From Nephrocerus scutellatus (taxonomy: Eukaryota > Arthropoda > Insecta > Diptera > Pipunculidae), in assembly GCA_947095585.1 (NCBI GenBank), contig OX352761.1, forward strand, positions 23,589,777 to 23,653,776: DNA of 64,000 nt. Direction: 5' to 3'. Shown piece by piece: positions 31,904 to 43,390 of this stretch (its first letter is position 1; every line of letters begins with the position of its first letter). A program made the translations under genes and the position numbers. Below the pieces are notes generated by a model. It was given only the letters and a program-made list of their open reading frames with translations, was not told the origin of the DNA and made no database searches.

Positions 31904-34192
31904 GGTTACTAATATACTTGAGACGAAAGGCTAACATTATTCTTTTTTATTATGCATATACATATGCACATGTACAGATGATGTACTAATTCGTACATCA
32001 AATGAAAATGCAGAATCTTGTATTTACGAGTTCAGCTACCGACAAGAATCAAGTGATTCTTTTTTATGTGAAGACCATCTTAGTCGCTGACTCCGATGTG
32101 CTGCTTATGAGTGGCTTTTTGTATAATGAGGCAAACAATTCTCCTAGCCTTAACCCCAATTTTGGCCTTGAATTTGCCTATAGATAGCCTTGAATTGGAA
32201 TTAATTTATCGTCCTTTCCTTCTGTAAAAGGTTTTTCTCAAATTACATAGTACACGGCCTTAGAGGTATCGTTCAATTAAAAAAATAAAAGTACATGTCC
32301 TAAAACAAGTGGTACGCAGTCTAGTTCGTTAGTGTAATGACTATCGGTATATCGCAACGACAAATTCATTATATCAGTGACGCGTTCCGGAATGGATCAT
32401 CATGATAATGTATCGAGACACATCGATCAAATACTTTGACTTATAATACAATTGGTTCCTAGGGGATGTTAAGGTAAAGAAGAAGGGTAATATGTAACTC
32501 CCCTTTCTTGAGTGAGGATCAGAACAAAAGTTCTGGGATTTTAAATCGTCAACAGGCATACTATTACTTAACTACATCTTAGAGAACAATTGGCATGTTC
32601 ACTGTGTGAGGTCACCCCCGTGTTGCTGTTTTTGAAAGCTCCGTCATCAGGGAAAGCCGCTTTCTTGTCTGTCTGTATGTGTGTCTGTTTAAACTTTTAT
32701 TTTTATTAGGTCGAGAAACGACCATCAAGGTTTCTTGTAAAAGGAAGTCACATCCATGCATGATTTTCAATTTTTAATTATTGGCTGCCCCGCATTAACT
32801 TTATAGGCGTTTCCCATTGCATCTTAACAACTCTTAATAACGCATCTCTCAATCCATGCATGCCACGCCTCAAAAATTTCAAAATTTTCATCGATCACGT
32901 TCACACAACTTTTCAAGCCTAAAAGTAACAAAGAGAATTTATAATTTTGAAAAAAAAAAAAAAAAAAAAAAAAAAATCGATAACGAACGGATTGCCAAAA
33001 CTTGGACTATCGAATCTTCCATAACCTCAAACAACTAAAAACACATAAATCTGTCTTTCTCTCTATAAACAAATATCTATCTCTCATTTACGCTCTCTCA
33101 AAGTGTTTAGGGTATTACCATGATTTTGCCTCTCAACCCATCTTATACCACAAACCACCTAAAAAATGACATAAAATTCCCAAGAGTTTCAGCTGTTATC
33201 CCTCTTCCTGTTTTATCAAACAAAAAAGGATTTGTAAATAATATAATAACTTATACATATATACATATTATAATATTAATTACAAGTAAAAGTATTTATC
33301 GTCTAACTCATAAAATAGCATTAATTAAAAAATTATAAATATTTATTGTTCATGAATTGAAAGAAAAAGAAAATTTCCTATAGAATTTAATGCGGAGACT
33401 TGAACAGCCCAGAATCACAATCGTCCTATTATTTCCTTTTTACACTAAATGCATAATTTAATTTGTTTTCTGTGATAAACTTAAGATTGTTATCAACTAT
33501 TATAATAATATTTTTTTTATAATTATTATAACTATATGAAACCAACAGCAACAAAAAATCAATCAAAATGTTTCTCTTGAAACTTGAAAACTGTTGTTCT
33601 ATTTGATATCCTGAAACTTTCCAATAATTGTAGAACAACATAAGAGAATCAACATATCTCCAGTGAATTTATTTAAAAGAAAAAACTATAATAATAAAAA
33701 CAACAATATCGCATACCTTAAGATTTCCTAAAACCCGAAACACGAAACCCAAAACCAGAAAATAAATAACTTAAGTAAAACGAATTGTACTAAAAGCACA
33801 AATTTTACAATTTTCAACTTCTTAGCAACAATTACCATTTAGATATAAAAAGATAAAAATGTCCACATAGATTGTAAATATTATTGAAATGATAATAGGG
33901 ATTTACTATTCAGTGGTGGTATAGCCGCCAGAGCGAACAAGGGAGAGAAGTAGTATATACCTTCCCGTTAATCACCCAACATAAAATGAAACTTGAGTCA
34001 AAGGTTACTCATGTAGCAAGTTGTGACACTATTATTTTTCAACTAAAAGTACATGCATATATATACACTCTAATCACTAGATTCAAGAAAATGTTTCACA
34101 AGACTGATCGCTTTTGATCCGTGATAACGACATGCATCCAATCACAAATATACTTTTCGTATATTCAATTCATTTTTTGTATAAAAGACTTC
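31904..34192. other. AT-rich intergenic sequence
   Basis: These 2.3 kb are strongly AT-rich with a pure poly-A run at about 32949-32977. The many short frames have no protein-like composition. No gene was recognised. Confidence 0.5.
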
Positions 34193-35217
34193 CTTCCACG
34201 GTACGAATTTTGGTCGCAAATGTGAAAAACTCACATCTTAACCGCAAATTCGTAGTATAAATTAGTAGATGTTCTGTGTGGTAGTATGATTTTTAACGCA
34301 TGCGCATAATTTGATTTTGCTTTAATGTCAACAGCAGTTTTACTCGTTGTTTCCACCTCAAATAACATAATCCTACAATAAAATGATTTGCTTGGGTGAG
34401 TAAAATTATGGAGTTATGTGAAAAACTCACCTCTTAACCGCAAATTCGTAGTATAAATTAGTAGATGTTGTGTGTGGTAGTATGATTTTTAACGCATGCG
34501 CATAATTTGATTTTGCTTTAATGTCAACAGCAGTTTTACTCGTTGTTTCCACCTCAAATAACATAATCCTACAATAAAATGATTTGCTTGGGTGAGTAAA
34601 ATTATGGAGTTATCGCTGCAATGGACATTGAAGAAAATTGCATCTGATTCTTAAGGTAATATGTGTTCTTAATATTGAGTTTGGAAGTGCGTTAGGTGTT
34701 TCGTTTCTTTCAGAATTTCGGTGATAAAAGCTAACAATTATAATTATAATTAAAATTATCACTAATACATATGTTCTAAATTTTCTCTGCCTCCTTCTCG
34801 GTGTTTGGTGTCTTATACCTTGAAAATCGCTTAAAATAATCCCTACTTTCTCTTCAATTCGGTTCACATTTATTATAGCATTATTTGAAGCCCGTATACG
34901 TGTACACGCAAACAAGCAAATTATTTTATTGTACCATTATTGTTCTTTGAGGTGGAAACAATGAGTAACACTTTGGTGAGACTTTCTTAAATCTCACCTC
35001 GTTTTGAGTACGCGAATTGTCGTCTACATGAGAGAAAAGCGAACCGATTCAGAATTTGTACTAGAATCTGTCATTAAAATAACACTAACCCAAAGAAACG
35101 AAAAACATCATACCACATTAAAATTATATGCTACACACCTCGTACGTATACGAACTGACATCTCACGTTCAGGTGAGTTCTTCACATTTGCAACCACAAT
35201 TCGTACCCAGGAATAGG
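34193..35217. mobile_element. Fold-back type element with inverted ends
   Basis: The left end 'gtacgaattttggtcgcaaa' (34201-34220), running on to a 'gtgaaaaactcac' stretch, is the inverted complement, with few mismatches, of 35172-35207 ('gtgagttcttcacatttgca', then 'accacaattcgtac'). A second inverted pair links 'gttgtttccacctcaaataa' (34344, 34541) with 'gaggtggaaacaatgagtaa' (34950). Inside is a near-perfect tandem duplication (see next entry). No transposase is recognisable, so it is probably a non-autonomous DNA element. Confidence 0.6.
34221..34612 (+). repeat. Two-copy tandem duplication, 196-bp unit
   Basis: The unit starting 'tgtgaaaaactcac' at 34221 recurs at 34417 and runs to about 34612 with only about two substitutions. 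The near identity implies a recent duplication inside the fold-back element. Confidence 0.9.
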
Positions 35218-35613
35218 TCTATCAACCCAAAGGAATATAGATGGAACGTTTCGAGCTGTAAAGAGAGAGGTTTTCGTTCAGTTTTACAAACATAATTCTA
35301 CTGAAGAAATCCGAACAAAATTCAAGCGAGCCAGAAATTATTCCCATACTCACCCTCGGCGATTCAAATTCACCTTTGTCCGGAAATTGAGGCAAAAAAT
35401 TCTACAATATCCCAAAGTTAGTAGGATTTTTAGTTCGTGAAAAGAATTAAAAATACAGCCTCGTCGTCAATGTGCAACGCTCATTTCAGCTATTTGCTCT
35501 AAGTAGAAGGCTAATCCGCTTGCTAAGTATTTTGCAGCTACCTTCACGCTTCCAGATTGTGTGTTACTCCCGCTTGTACCACCGAGTATTGAACACTCTA
35601 TGGAAAAGATCCA
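35218..35613. other. Intergenic, includes SINE left target duplication
   Basis: Nothing was recognised up to 35600. The last 13 bases (35601-35613) form the left target-site duplication of the adjacent SINE. Confidence 0.5.
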
Positions 35614-35907
35614 GCGAGCGCCGTTGCTCAGTGGATAAGTGTATGACTTCTGAGCAGGAGCTTCGTTGATCGAATTCCAGTAACCAAAAAAGTATTTTTC
35701 ACGGTTTCCCACCTCTCGCAAATGTCTGACAAACGTCCGAATTATAACTTGTCATGAAATAGTTTTCAATTCGACTTTAGGAGACGACATTTAATTGTAG
35801 GTCCTTTTCATTTGTGTGCAAAAATATAAATGCACAACACAAATGGTCGCGAGAAGCTAGGCCTTGACCGCAACAGTTTGTCGCGCCGAATATTATTATG
35901 ATTATTG
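35614..35907 (+). mobile_element. tRNA-derived SINE, copy A
   Basis: The tRNA-like head contains an A-box-like 'ttgctcagtggataag' and a B-box-like 'gatcgaattcc'. It is followed by a unique body shared with the copy at 37943 ('tgtgtgcaaaaat', 'gagaagctaggccttg', 'tgtcgcgccga') and an (ATT)n tail. It is flanked by a 13-bp target-site duplication, 'tggaaaagatcca' at 35601-35613 and 'tgggaaagatcca' at 35908-35920 (12 of 13 identical). SINEs depend on a partner LINE's enzymes for mobility. Confidence 0.8.
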
Positions 35908-36139
35908 TGGGAAAGATCCACTTTCAGACTTGTGTAGTTAGTAGAGTTTTAAGTAGATAACATAGCTAAATCGACTGGGCCAGATTTGTATTTCCCCAAT
36001 AGTTTTGAAGAGGGGTTTTCTTTAAATCTGGCACTACCAATGCCTATTATCAAATCTTATTCTACTGAAATCTTCTCTTCCAGAGAAGAAAACATCAATA
36101 GTCCAGCCTGTACGTTTCTTCGTACCAACTTAAGTACTT

Positions 36140-37095
36140 AGGTCCATTTTGTCGAAGGTTTTGGAAACGTTGATCAATTATCAGCTTATGAGATATCATA
36201 AACAATATACTAAATCCCTAATTACCAGCAGTATGGTATCGTAGGCAACGTCATATCCAATAGCATCAGTACTGTATCGTGGGCAACGTCATATCTGATA
36301 GTATATCTAACCGAACAGTGGAACCAAACTATTCACAAATTTGGTTAAAGCAAAGTAGTTACACTCGATTTTTCCAAAGCATGTGACACAGTTTGGCATA
36401 AAGCTCTTTCATAAAATTAGTGCTTATAGAGTCAATGAAAAACGGCCTAATTGGATCAATTACTATCTTATAAGTTTCTATCAATCTAAGTTGTTTTAAA
36501 GTCGAAAAATCGCCGCATAAATGCTGGTGTTCCCCAGGGCTCTGTTTGGTCTTCGATGCCTTTCTTATCTTTATTACTGTTCTCCTTGTTTTGTGTGTAA
36601 CTTCTCGTATGTTAGGAACGGTTTATTTTGACATTGACAGGTAAACAAAGTTAACAATAGAGTACAATTCGAAAACACAATGCTCTTGACTGTCGTTCAA
36701 TCGATATTTAAACATAAAATTTAAACCGTAGAAATGTTTCTTACTTGTCACCATTTTATCGTTACTATCACGAGCGATGTTCAAAATAAATATCCAAGTA
36801 CAACTCGCCCATTTTCTATCCCATCCGTAATGCTCTTGCCTCAACTCGAGCTCACTGGTTTACCATTAACTCAATCTTCGGAGGTACCAATCAATATAGA
36901 GATCCCTTTAATATCCGCATTAGTCCAACATTATTTGTCTGGACTATGTTGCCGAGTTCTGTGTTTCCTCGTATATATGATACGCAGGCATTCAAGATCC
37001 ATGTGCATAAATATCTTCTGTCACAAACTCCTTCTCGAAAGTTCTTGCATTGCAAAGCGATACACGCCTGCTTGTAACTGATACCATCTCTCAAA
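36140..37095 (+). mobile_element. CR1-like retrotransposon 3' remnant
   Basis: The + strand, with many stops, reads 'WNQTIHKFG', 'VVTLDFSKACDTVWHKAL', 'INAGVPQGSVWSS', and near the end 'LPSSVFPRIYDTQAFKIHVH' then 'KYLLSQTPSRKF'. The last pair is the typical C-terminus of CR1/L2-type ORF2. About 60 bases near 36230 and 36275 repeat each other ('ggtatcgtaggcaacgtcat' and 'ctgtatcgtgggcaacgtca'). Confidence 0.65.
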
Positions 37096-37589
37096 TCATT
37101 CGATTTAAGTTATTATTAAATATGAAAATTCATTGCTCTAACAATGGCCTTACCCAAGGCTCTTTCTTTTTTTTAACACTCTTTCTTAATTACATTGTCG
37201 TCTAAGTGAAAAAAAAAACCGACAGTAATTATTCATGATTGGCACTTGCATTTAGTTGATAAACTCGCTCCAAGAAGCTTCGTTGCCAAGACCAAATATT
37301 CAAAATACTGCGAATTACTTAAGCAAAAAATTAATTCATACCCTCCCATCTGGCTTCAATTGACATTTCTGGTCAGGTTCAGGTGCACCAAAAATAACAT
37401 TGCATCTAATAGACATCGAATCGAATGTGAGATCGTAAGGATATCTCCTGCTTGTTTCCCTCCATCATCTGTGCCTACGTAAAATGGCCAGTCACCACTT
37501 TACTAATTCAATATTAATACTCGTGGTGCTTTACTTTTAAATCCACCTTTGGAGGCATATACTTCTAAATTCCAAGACTCATTGCCACA
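37096..37589. other. Intergenic, nothing recognised
   Basis: No gene or repeat was identified in this stretch. Confidence 0.4.
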
Positions 37590-38275
37590 AATAGAAGTAG
37601 AGCTATGCCAAGCCAATATTTATATCGTGCTTCCACAAGGGGATAGACTGACCTGCGTTCTCTTCAACAAGGCGTTGGGTAAAGCATCAGAGAGTGAAAC
37701 AAAGTACATGGTCTACGTCAACGAACACAAGATCCATTACTGGACCCTAAATTAAGAGAGTAGAGATCGAATTTGAATTCTTTTATTTATCTCGGTTCAA
37801 TTTTGGCAATCAATAGCCGCCTATGGGACCAGAAATACGACCATAGGTGCTTAAAGACTATAAAGCCTATTTTAGTCTGTCAAGACTCTTTAAATCCGTA
37901 TCGTTCAAAAACCTGGTATATAAGACAATGGTCATACCAATGCAAAGAAGGCGTCGCGGCTCAGTGGATAAGAGCATGGCTTCTGAGCAGGAGGTTTGTG
38001 GTTTGAATCCAAGTAACACCCAAAGTATTTTTCACCTCTTGCGAACGTCTGACAAACATCCGAGAGTAATAACTCGTCACGGAAAGCTTTTCAATTCGCC
38101 GTTCGGATACGGCATTAAATTGTAGGTCCCCTACCTTTGTGTGCAAAAATTTATATGCTCAACACAAATGGTTGCGAGAAGCTAGGCCTTGGACCGCAAC
38201 GGTCTGTCGCGCCGACTATTATTATTATACCAATGATAACGCTTAGATCTGAGCATTCTAACGCCAATATCGGCT
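37590..38275 (+). mobile_element. RTE fragment interrupted by a SINE
   Basis: The + strand shows degraded RTE pieces: 'PQGDRLTCVLFNKALGK', 'SETKYMVYVNEHK', 'FIYLGSILAINS', and 'SRLFKSVSFKNLVYKTMVIP'. The RTE match ends at 37942, where a SINE begins, and resumes at 38236 with 'cgcttagatctgagcattct', similar to 'gcttagcaaaaagcattctg' of intact copies (reverse of about 30216-30243). This shows the insertion order: RTE first, SINE later. Confidence 0.7.
37943..38226 (+). mobile_element. tRNA-derived SINE, copy B
   Basis: The A box 'cggctcagtgg' (37957-37967) and B box 'ggtttgaatcc' (38000-38010) are close to pol III promoter consensus. The body is shared with copy A, and the tail is (ATT)n. A perfect 9-bp target duplication 'ataccaatg' flanks it (37934-37942 and 38227-38235). 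It sits in an older RTE fragment. The head reads like a tRNA gene from 'gcgtcgcggctcagtggata' to the B box. This could be misannotated as a tRNA, but the body and tail show it is a retroposon. Confidence 0.88.
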
Positions 38276-39529
38276 CGAAATCTGGACATGTGAGATTTTT
38301 GGAGGGAGTCTAGGACTTAACCACTGTTGTACGGTTGTACATATAATGGTGATGTGCCTTTGGATATTGAATATGTTTCGTCGCGTATTTTCTGTTCTAC
38401 GCTTTGAAAAAAAATTGTAGGAATGAACGTTTGGAGTGTCACTCTTATAATTATGTGGATAACCTTTGACTTAAATATTGTAATATTCAACCAAAGATAG
38501 TAATTTGTTGTGTTGTGTGTGTGTGTATGAGTGTCTTTGTATGAGTAGGTAGTTAGGTGAATATGTGTAAATCGCTGTACATTACACCCTATAGTTATTC
38601 GTGGTATACTAAGGTTGTTACAAACTCGATTCCAAATAGTTCGGTTGCTCTCTGTACAACAATAGTGAAATGTTCAACTATTGTTTATATTATAAAAATA
38701 TGTATTTACTTAACTAACAACAAAACAATACCTTAAGTTATTATTAAGTAAAAAGCAATTTAAATATGTAATTTATTTAACCAAAATATAATCAAATACT
38801 GAATTCCTAGGAAAAATTGAAAGTTAAAAGCCTTTCTCTTTTGAGTTGAAGAATTTTGTTAGAATAAGGCACATACCCAAACCATTTACATACATAGAAA
38901 ATATACCTAAATACATAGAGATAAGTGAAATTAAAATATTTATGATTTTTCTAGTCGCTCCAATTATCATCTAATAATAAAATAATAATTCTAAGTTTAT
39001 ATAAATATTTTAAGGGGGAAAATAAGAGAGAAGAAAAATTAATAATATTACACAATTGCAATCTATTTAATCCTTAAATCAACCAAGCCATTTTTAACCC
39101 ATTTTTCAAAATATTACAAAATAACAAAATTTTTTATAAATAAATTAAAAACTATTCTAATGGTAATTTTCAACAAAAAAAACACAAAATTCCAAGTTAT
39201 TTAAACAAAATTGTAATTTCTCTTTCTTATTCTAAGTTTTAAAATAATGATAAATAAAAAGCTAAAGTAAAATATAAAAAATAAATTTGCATTAATAGTT
39301 TGGAAACGGGTTTACTTACATAATTATTTAGGTGGCGCTACTTGGGCTGAACCTCAACTAACCTACCTCTCCAATTAGCATGATCTTTCTCTCTCTCTCT
39401 CTCTCTGCCACCAACTGCCCACTCCTATTCTTTTCTTGTCATCCACTTTTGTGCGCCATTTAATGCGAGACCTTCATCTATTGCGCTGTCCCTCTGGTTT
39501 ATAATCGAAGACTCTGCGGTCCGAAGCGT
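38276..39529. other. AT-rich intergenic sequence
   Basis: Very AT-rich, with a (CT)n run near 39391-39406. No gene was recognised. Confidence 0.5.
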
Positions 39530-40265
39530 TGACGTCTATTTCCTCAAAATTTTTAAAAACGACGCTAGCCTAGAATGTTTTTGACACTGCGACCTAATGA
39601 GATCTATCGTATCATAGGGTGTAATTAATCGTTTGGATTGTATCAACCCTGGGACGAAGTAGCGTCCTATGAACGCAGATTGAGAGCCAGCCCTGGCTAA
39701 TTCATCTGCAAATTCGTTGCCTGCAATTCCTTGTTGACCAGGGACCCATCCGAGTATCACCCTCTTATGTCTGGCAAGGAATGGCAATGCATCGTAGGAG
39801 CATTTAACTGAAAAAAAGTCTATTAAGTTGAACGAGAGCGCTATCTGAAAAGATATAATGCCTTTACTAAGGTTAATCTTGGCGCAGATTTCAATGGCAT
39901 GGAGTTCCACCTGGAATGCCGTGCGATTCATTCCTATTGGTATCGAGACTTTGGTGTTAGGTCTAAAGATACCAGCTCCAACTCCAAATTCCAATTTCGA
40001 TCCATCTGTGAACCAGACCAGAACTCTGCCTTCAAGTGCCGGAAGACCATTAGACCAGTCTGCATGGTCCAACATTACTACCTCAAATAACCTTTCGAAA
40101 CAGTACTCCCTGATCATAATGTCGGGGATAGTGCAGACATTGTCTTTTTCAGGAATTGAGTCAAGAATTTTCAGGTGTCCCATCACATGGTCACCTGACT
40201 TGTACTTGTATTCTAGCTGCAGCTTAATAGCGCATCTAGAACGTCTAGTATATACGGTCGATTGA
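39530..40265 (-). mobile_element. LOA-like fragment with RNase H domain
   Basis: The minus-strand frame at 40186-39536 (216 codons) reads 'VLVWFTDGSKLEFGVGAGIF', 'TAFQVELHAIEICAKINLSK', 'VILGWVPGQQGIAGNEFADE' and 'LARAGSQSAF'. These are the D, E and D blocks of a type I RNase H as found in LOA/I/R1-group non-LTR elements. The frame is intact over the whole domain although the rest of the element is missing. Confidence 0.8.
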
Positions 40266-41889
40266 CTAGGTCGATCTCGCTGTTCTCGTGTAATTCATCA
40301 CTGAACCAACTGCTACAATTCCGTTTAAGCAACGGGGACCGAAAATTGTTCGAAATATTTTTCGTTCGAAATGACGAAGCGTATCTTCAGCCGCTTTCAG
40401 CAGATTCCACGCAGGTAAGAGTTTAAGCGAATCCTACATAGACAACGTGGGTCTCCACAAGAAATGGATGAGATTCCATACTTCTATCTAACCAAATTTT
40501 TGAGATAAGCTGGTCTATAGGCTTTACGAAGTGTTCTTCTGCAGTTTGAGAAAGCTCGGCCGTCAGGCCCATAGCTTGGTGATTTAGTTTGGAATTTGCA
40601 ATCCTCACATCATCTTGGTGAGGTCGAAGGAAATGTTCGCTGTCATCGTTCAGGTTACCCGACAGCGGAATTTTGATCTTCTTCGCCGTTTTGTTCTTTC
40701 CACATTCATAGCACTGACTGTAATTCCACTACAAGGTTTCCTTGCTTCTCGGATTTGTTAATCCACTTCGACTGGCGAACATGTGGTGGATAACACAGCC
40801 TAAATGACAAAACTTTTGGAAGCAGGCTTAGGCTGATTGTCTTTGATGTGGGTACTAGTGTCACTGTAGTAAGAATACGTCTTAACCATTTTAATGTCTA
40901 TAGCTGAACTGGGAGGCCTCCAGCAAATCTTCGAGGTGCCGAGAACCCGTAGCGATGCTGTTAGCATGTCATCAGAGACGCCGCTTCTGATTTTCTAGGT
41001 TTCATCAAGCCACCACAACTAAACCAGTTACGAGCACAAAAGACGAAAGATTTTCCAACAAAAAAAGTAAGAAAAGTGCGTTATGAAAGCATTGAGAGTT
41101 GATATTCCAGGAATAATCCTTTGCTTTTTACCAAATTGTAAAAAAAGACCAAAAACCTGTCGAAATAAGGAGGGACATCTTGTGGTGGAATTACATTTAG
41201 AACATGAGGACTCTACTAATTACCGATAAAGATTAACATTCCGCTGTCAAGCAGTACGAACCTGGATGACGACAGCTAATATTTCCGTCCATCTAACCAA
41301 GGTGAATTCAGGTGCAATATCCAAAGTAAAACACCAAGCTGTCGGTCTGTAGGACGAGCTACAGAAGATGGCTTGCTAGAGGTAATAAACCAGCTTATTT
41401 CAAAAAGGATGAACAGCATTGTTTTCCCGATCCACAAAAAGTGAGGTGCATTAGATGAAAGTGAATAGGTCTCCTTAGCTCATGGATCCTATCTTGCGTA
41501 CTGTACAGAAGTATAGATCGATATTCACCACAATTTTTCTGATTTCAAAGGCGAATAAGGCAGCACAAGTTTTTTTCAAGCTTTTCTGTTGGCCTAATCC
41601 GACAACATCGATATCATTGGCTGATCTCCACGTACTGTCACTGGTGGTGCCTGGTTTGCCTGCTTTGGCGAAATTAAGATTGGCAGTAAACGAGGACAAA
41701 CCAAAGTATTTTCTGTCAACCATAAGGGTCACGTAACACTGAAGTATTGGTCAGAATGTCACAATAATAATAACAATAAATAATAATAATAAACGGCCTT
41801 TTACTAAGCGGCAGTTGAAACTTGGAGCCTCACACAGAACTACGTCCCAAACCAGCGGACTAGCCACAAATATCAAGAATAAATGTGCC
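40266..41889. other. Unrecognised stretch
   Basis: No transposon motif or host exon was identified. A minus-strand open run around 40423-40700 reads 'GLTAELSQTAEEHFVKPIDQ' and preceding charged residues with a 'CYECGKNK' motif. It is somewhat protein-like, but I cannot name it. It may be a further decayed part of the adjacent retroelement. Confidence 0.35.
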
Positions 41890-42279
41890 AATCTTACCAC
41901 CTCAGCAGACTTCATCTTTCAAATCGGATGTCAAAAAGTCGCAGGACATCAAATTCGACGACGTCGCCGATGGCAATTGGGAACGGAACCATTCTCCTGA
42001 TTTTTCCTGATTCCATCGGCGTGGCTTATGGCATCTCCTATCAATACGGGACCGATCCCGAAAAATGGCGACTTCTACCGGAGACTCTAGGCGCCATCGA
42101 AACGAAACATTTACGAGGATGCATTTGAGTGGGATTGCGCTGCTCGCTACTGTGACTATGCAAATCCATTTAGGGAGCCAAGCCACCTGAACGTCAGCAT
42201 CATTCCGTGTGAATGGTTCGAGCGAGCACAATTCGAAATACAATTCTTTCCTCACCTAATTCGATTCGATTCGGAGTAA
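41890..42279 (+). pseudogene. Orphan protein-like stretch of unknown origin
   Basis: Several adjacent + strand frames have protein-like composition. One reads 'SSFKSDVKKSQDIKFDDVAD' then 'GNWERNHSPDF' (about 41905-42005). The next reads 'YGISYQYGTDPEKWRLLPET' (about 42027-42086). The last, 42091-42279, reads 'YEDAFEWDCAARYCDYANPF', 'LNVSIIPCEWFERAQFEIQF' and ends 'LIRFDSE' with TAA. The pieces are in different frames, so this is a frameshifted relic, or short exons with an acceptor 'gactctag' at 42090. The family was not recognised; a transposon gene or a processed pseudogene are both possible. Confidence 0.35.
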
Positions 42280-42330
42280 CACAGTCATTTCACTTTCATT
42301 GGCGGACTGATCGTATCGCAAGCTCTTAAT

Positions 42331-42783
42331 GCCTAAAACACAAACACGATTCATCTTCGGCTTCGCCTGACGTTTACCAGTTCAGCCATACGATTTCAAT
42401 GCTTCCTATCACAATGTCGCTTCGACTTCAACGTTTCGTTTGGCAATCGTAAAGAAAAACGTAATGCTACGTAACGAAGCTACAGACGGAAGCTCTAGTT
42501 CAAAAGTGCTGAACATTTGCTTTGCCTGACAGCTCAACAGCTGTTAAAAAACGACAACAAACAAAATTATTTTGTGCGGGAAAATTAGTTATATGAGAAA
42601 TGTCATTCAAAGCAAATTCAAAGCGGTTGCTCGTAGCGCAACGTAGCATTACGATTTTCTTTACGATTGCCAAACGAAACGTTGAAGTCAAGCTACATTG
42701 TGATAGGAAGCATTGAAATCGTATGGCTGAACTGGTAAACGTCAAGCGAAGCCGAAGCTGAAGCGTGTTTGTGTTTCAGACAT
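42331..42783. mobile_element. Fold-back MITE with about 145-bp arms
   Basis: The left arm (about 42331-42480) and right arm (about 42635-42783) are inverted copies over about 145 bases with few differences. Both contain 'gacgtttaccagttcagcca', 'tttcaatgcttcctatcaca' and 'aacgtttcgtttggcaatcg' or their complements. The tips read 'acacaaacacg' and 'cgtgtttgtgt'. A third copy of the tip, 'gcctgaaacacaaacacgct', occurs at about 42935. The spacer of about 150 bases holds nothing recognisable. Confidence 0.8.
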
Positions 42784-43390
42784 AAATGTCGATGGCGAGC
42801 TAAGGTGGAGGTGAGATTAATTTTTCTTTCTTTCTTAAAATAGTGGCAGTCCAAGGCGATTCATGCTTGTCGGTATGATATGTCAAATTGTCTGCAGAAA
42901 TCTTACCGGACTCGTGAGTCGGGACAACATTTATGCCTGAAACACAAACACGCTTTAAAAAATTTAATTTGGTTGTTTGTATTACGAAATAACATTTCGG
43001 ATCGTAGCGCAAAACCTATCAATAAAGTTTTTAATGAATGTAGTGAGGGAATTCAAACACACATAATTTCATAATTTCAACACATGGACTGACATCTACG
43101 GTTTCAATAAAACAACTCTATTTATAATACTTAGTAAAAACACAAACCTATGTACGGTATGCAGAAAGACTTAATTTAATATCGTTAACATTTTTATCGT
43201 TTTAACACAGCCTGCTTCAAACTGTTTCGAGTAATGTAACCGACCGAAATTCGTGAAATTGTAAAAGATAAAAATTCGTCAAAAAGCACACTAATTCTAG
43301 TGTTTTCATTAAAAAATTGTTATCTTTAATGATGAGTATAATTTTCTAATTGTATTATGTATCTGGAGATAAAGTCTGGATTAGTCTATA
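42784..43390. other. Intergenic, with an extra fold-back arm tip
   Basis: Apart from the tip at about 42928-42956, which is preceded by 'caacatttat' mirroring 'cataaatgtcg' at 42781, nothing was recognised. Confidence 0.45.

Noticed and set aside
32949..32977. Poly-A run as the tail of a processed gene
   Set aside because: No coding-like sequence or target duplication could be found upstream of the run, so it is treated as a simple repeat.
34610..34915. 101-codon minus-strand ORF with a hydrophobic run
   Set aside because: It lies inside the fold-back element. The hydrophobic run comes from 'attataattataatt' sequence, and there is no supporting context.
37957..38010. Apparent tRNA gene
   Set aside because: The A and B boxes belong to a SINE with a longer body, an A/T tail and target duplications. 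The acceptor stem is not closed.
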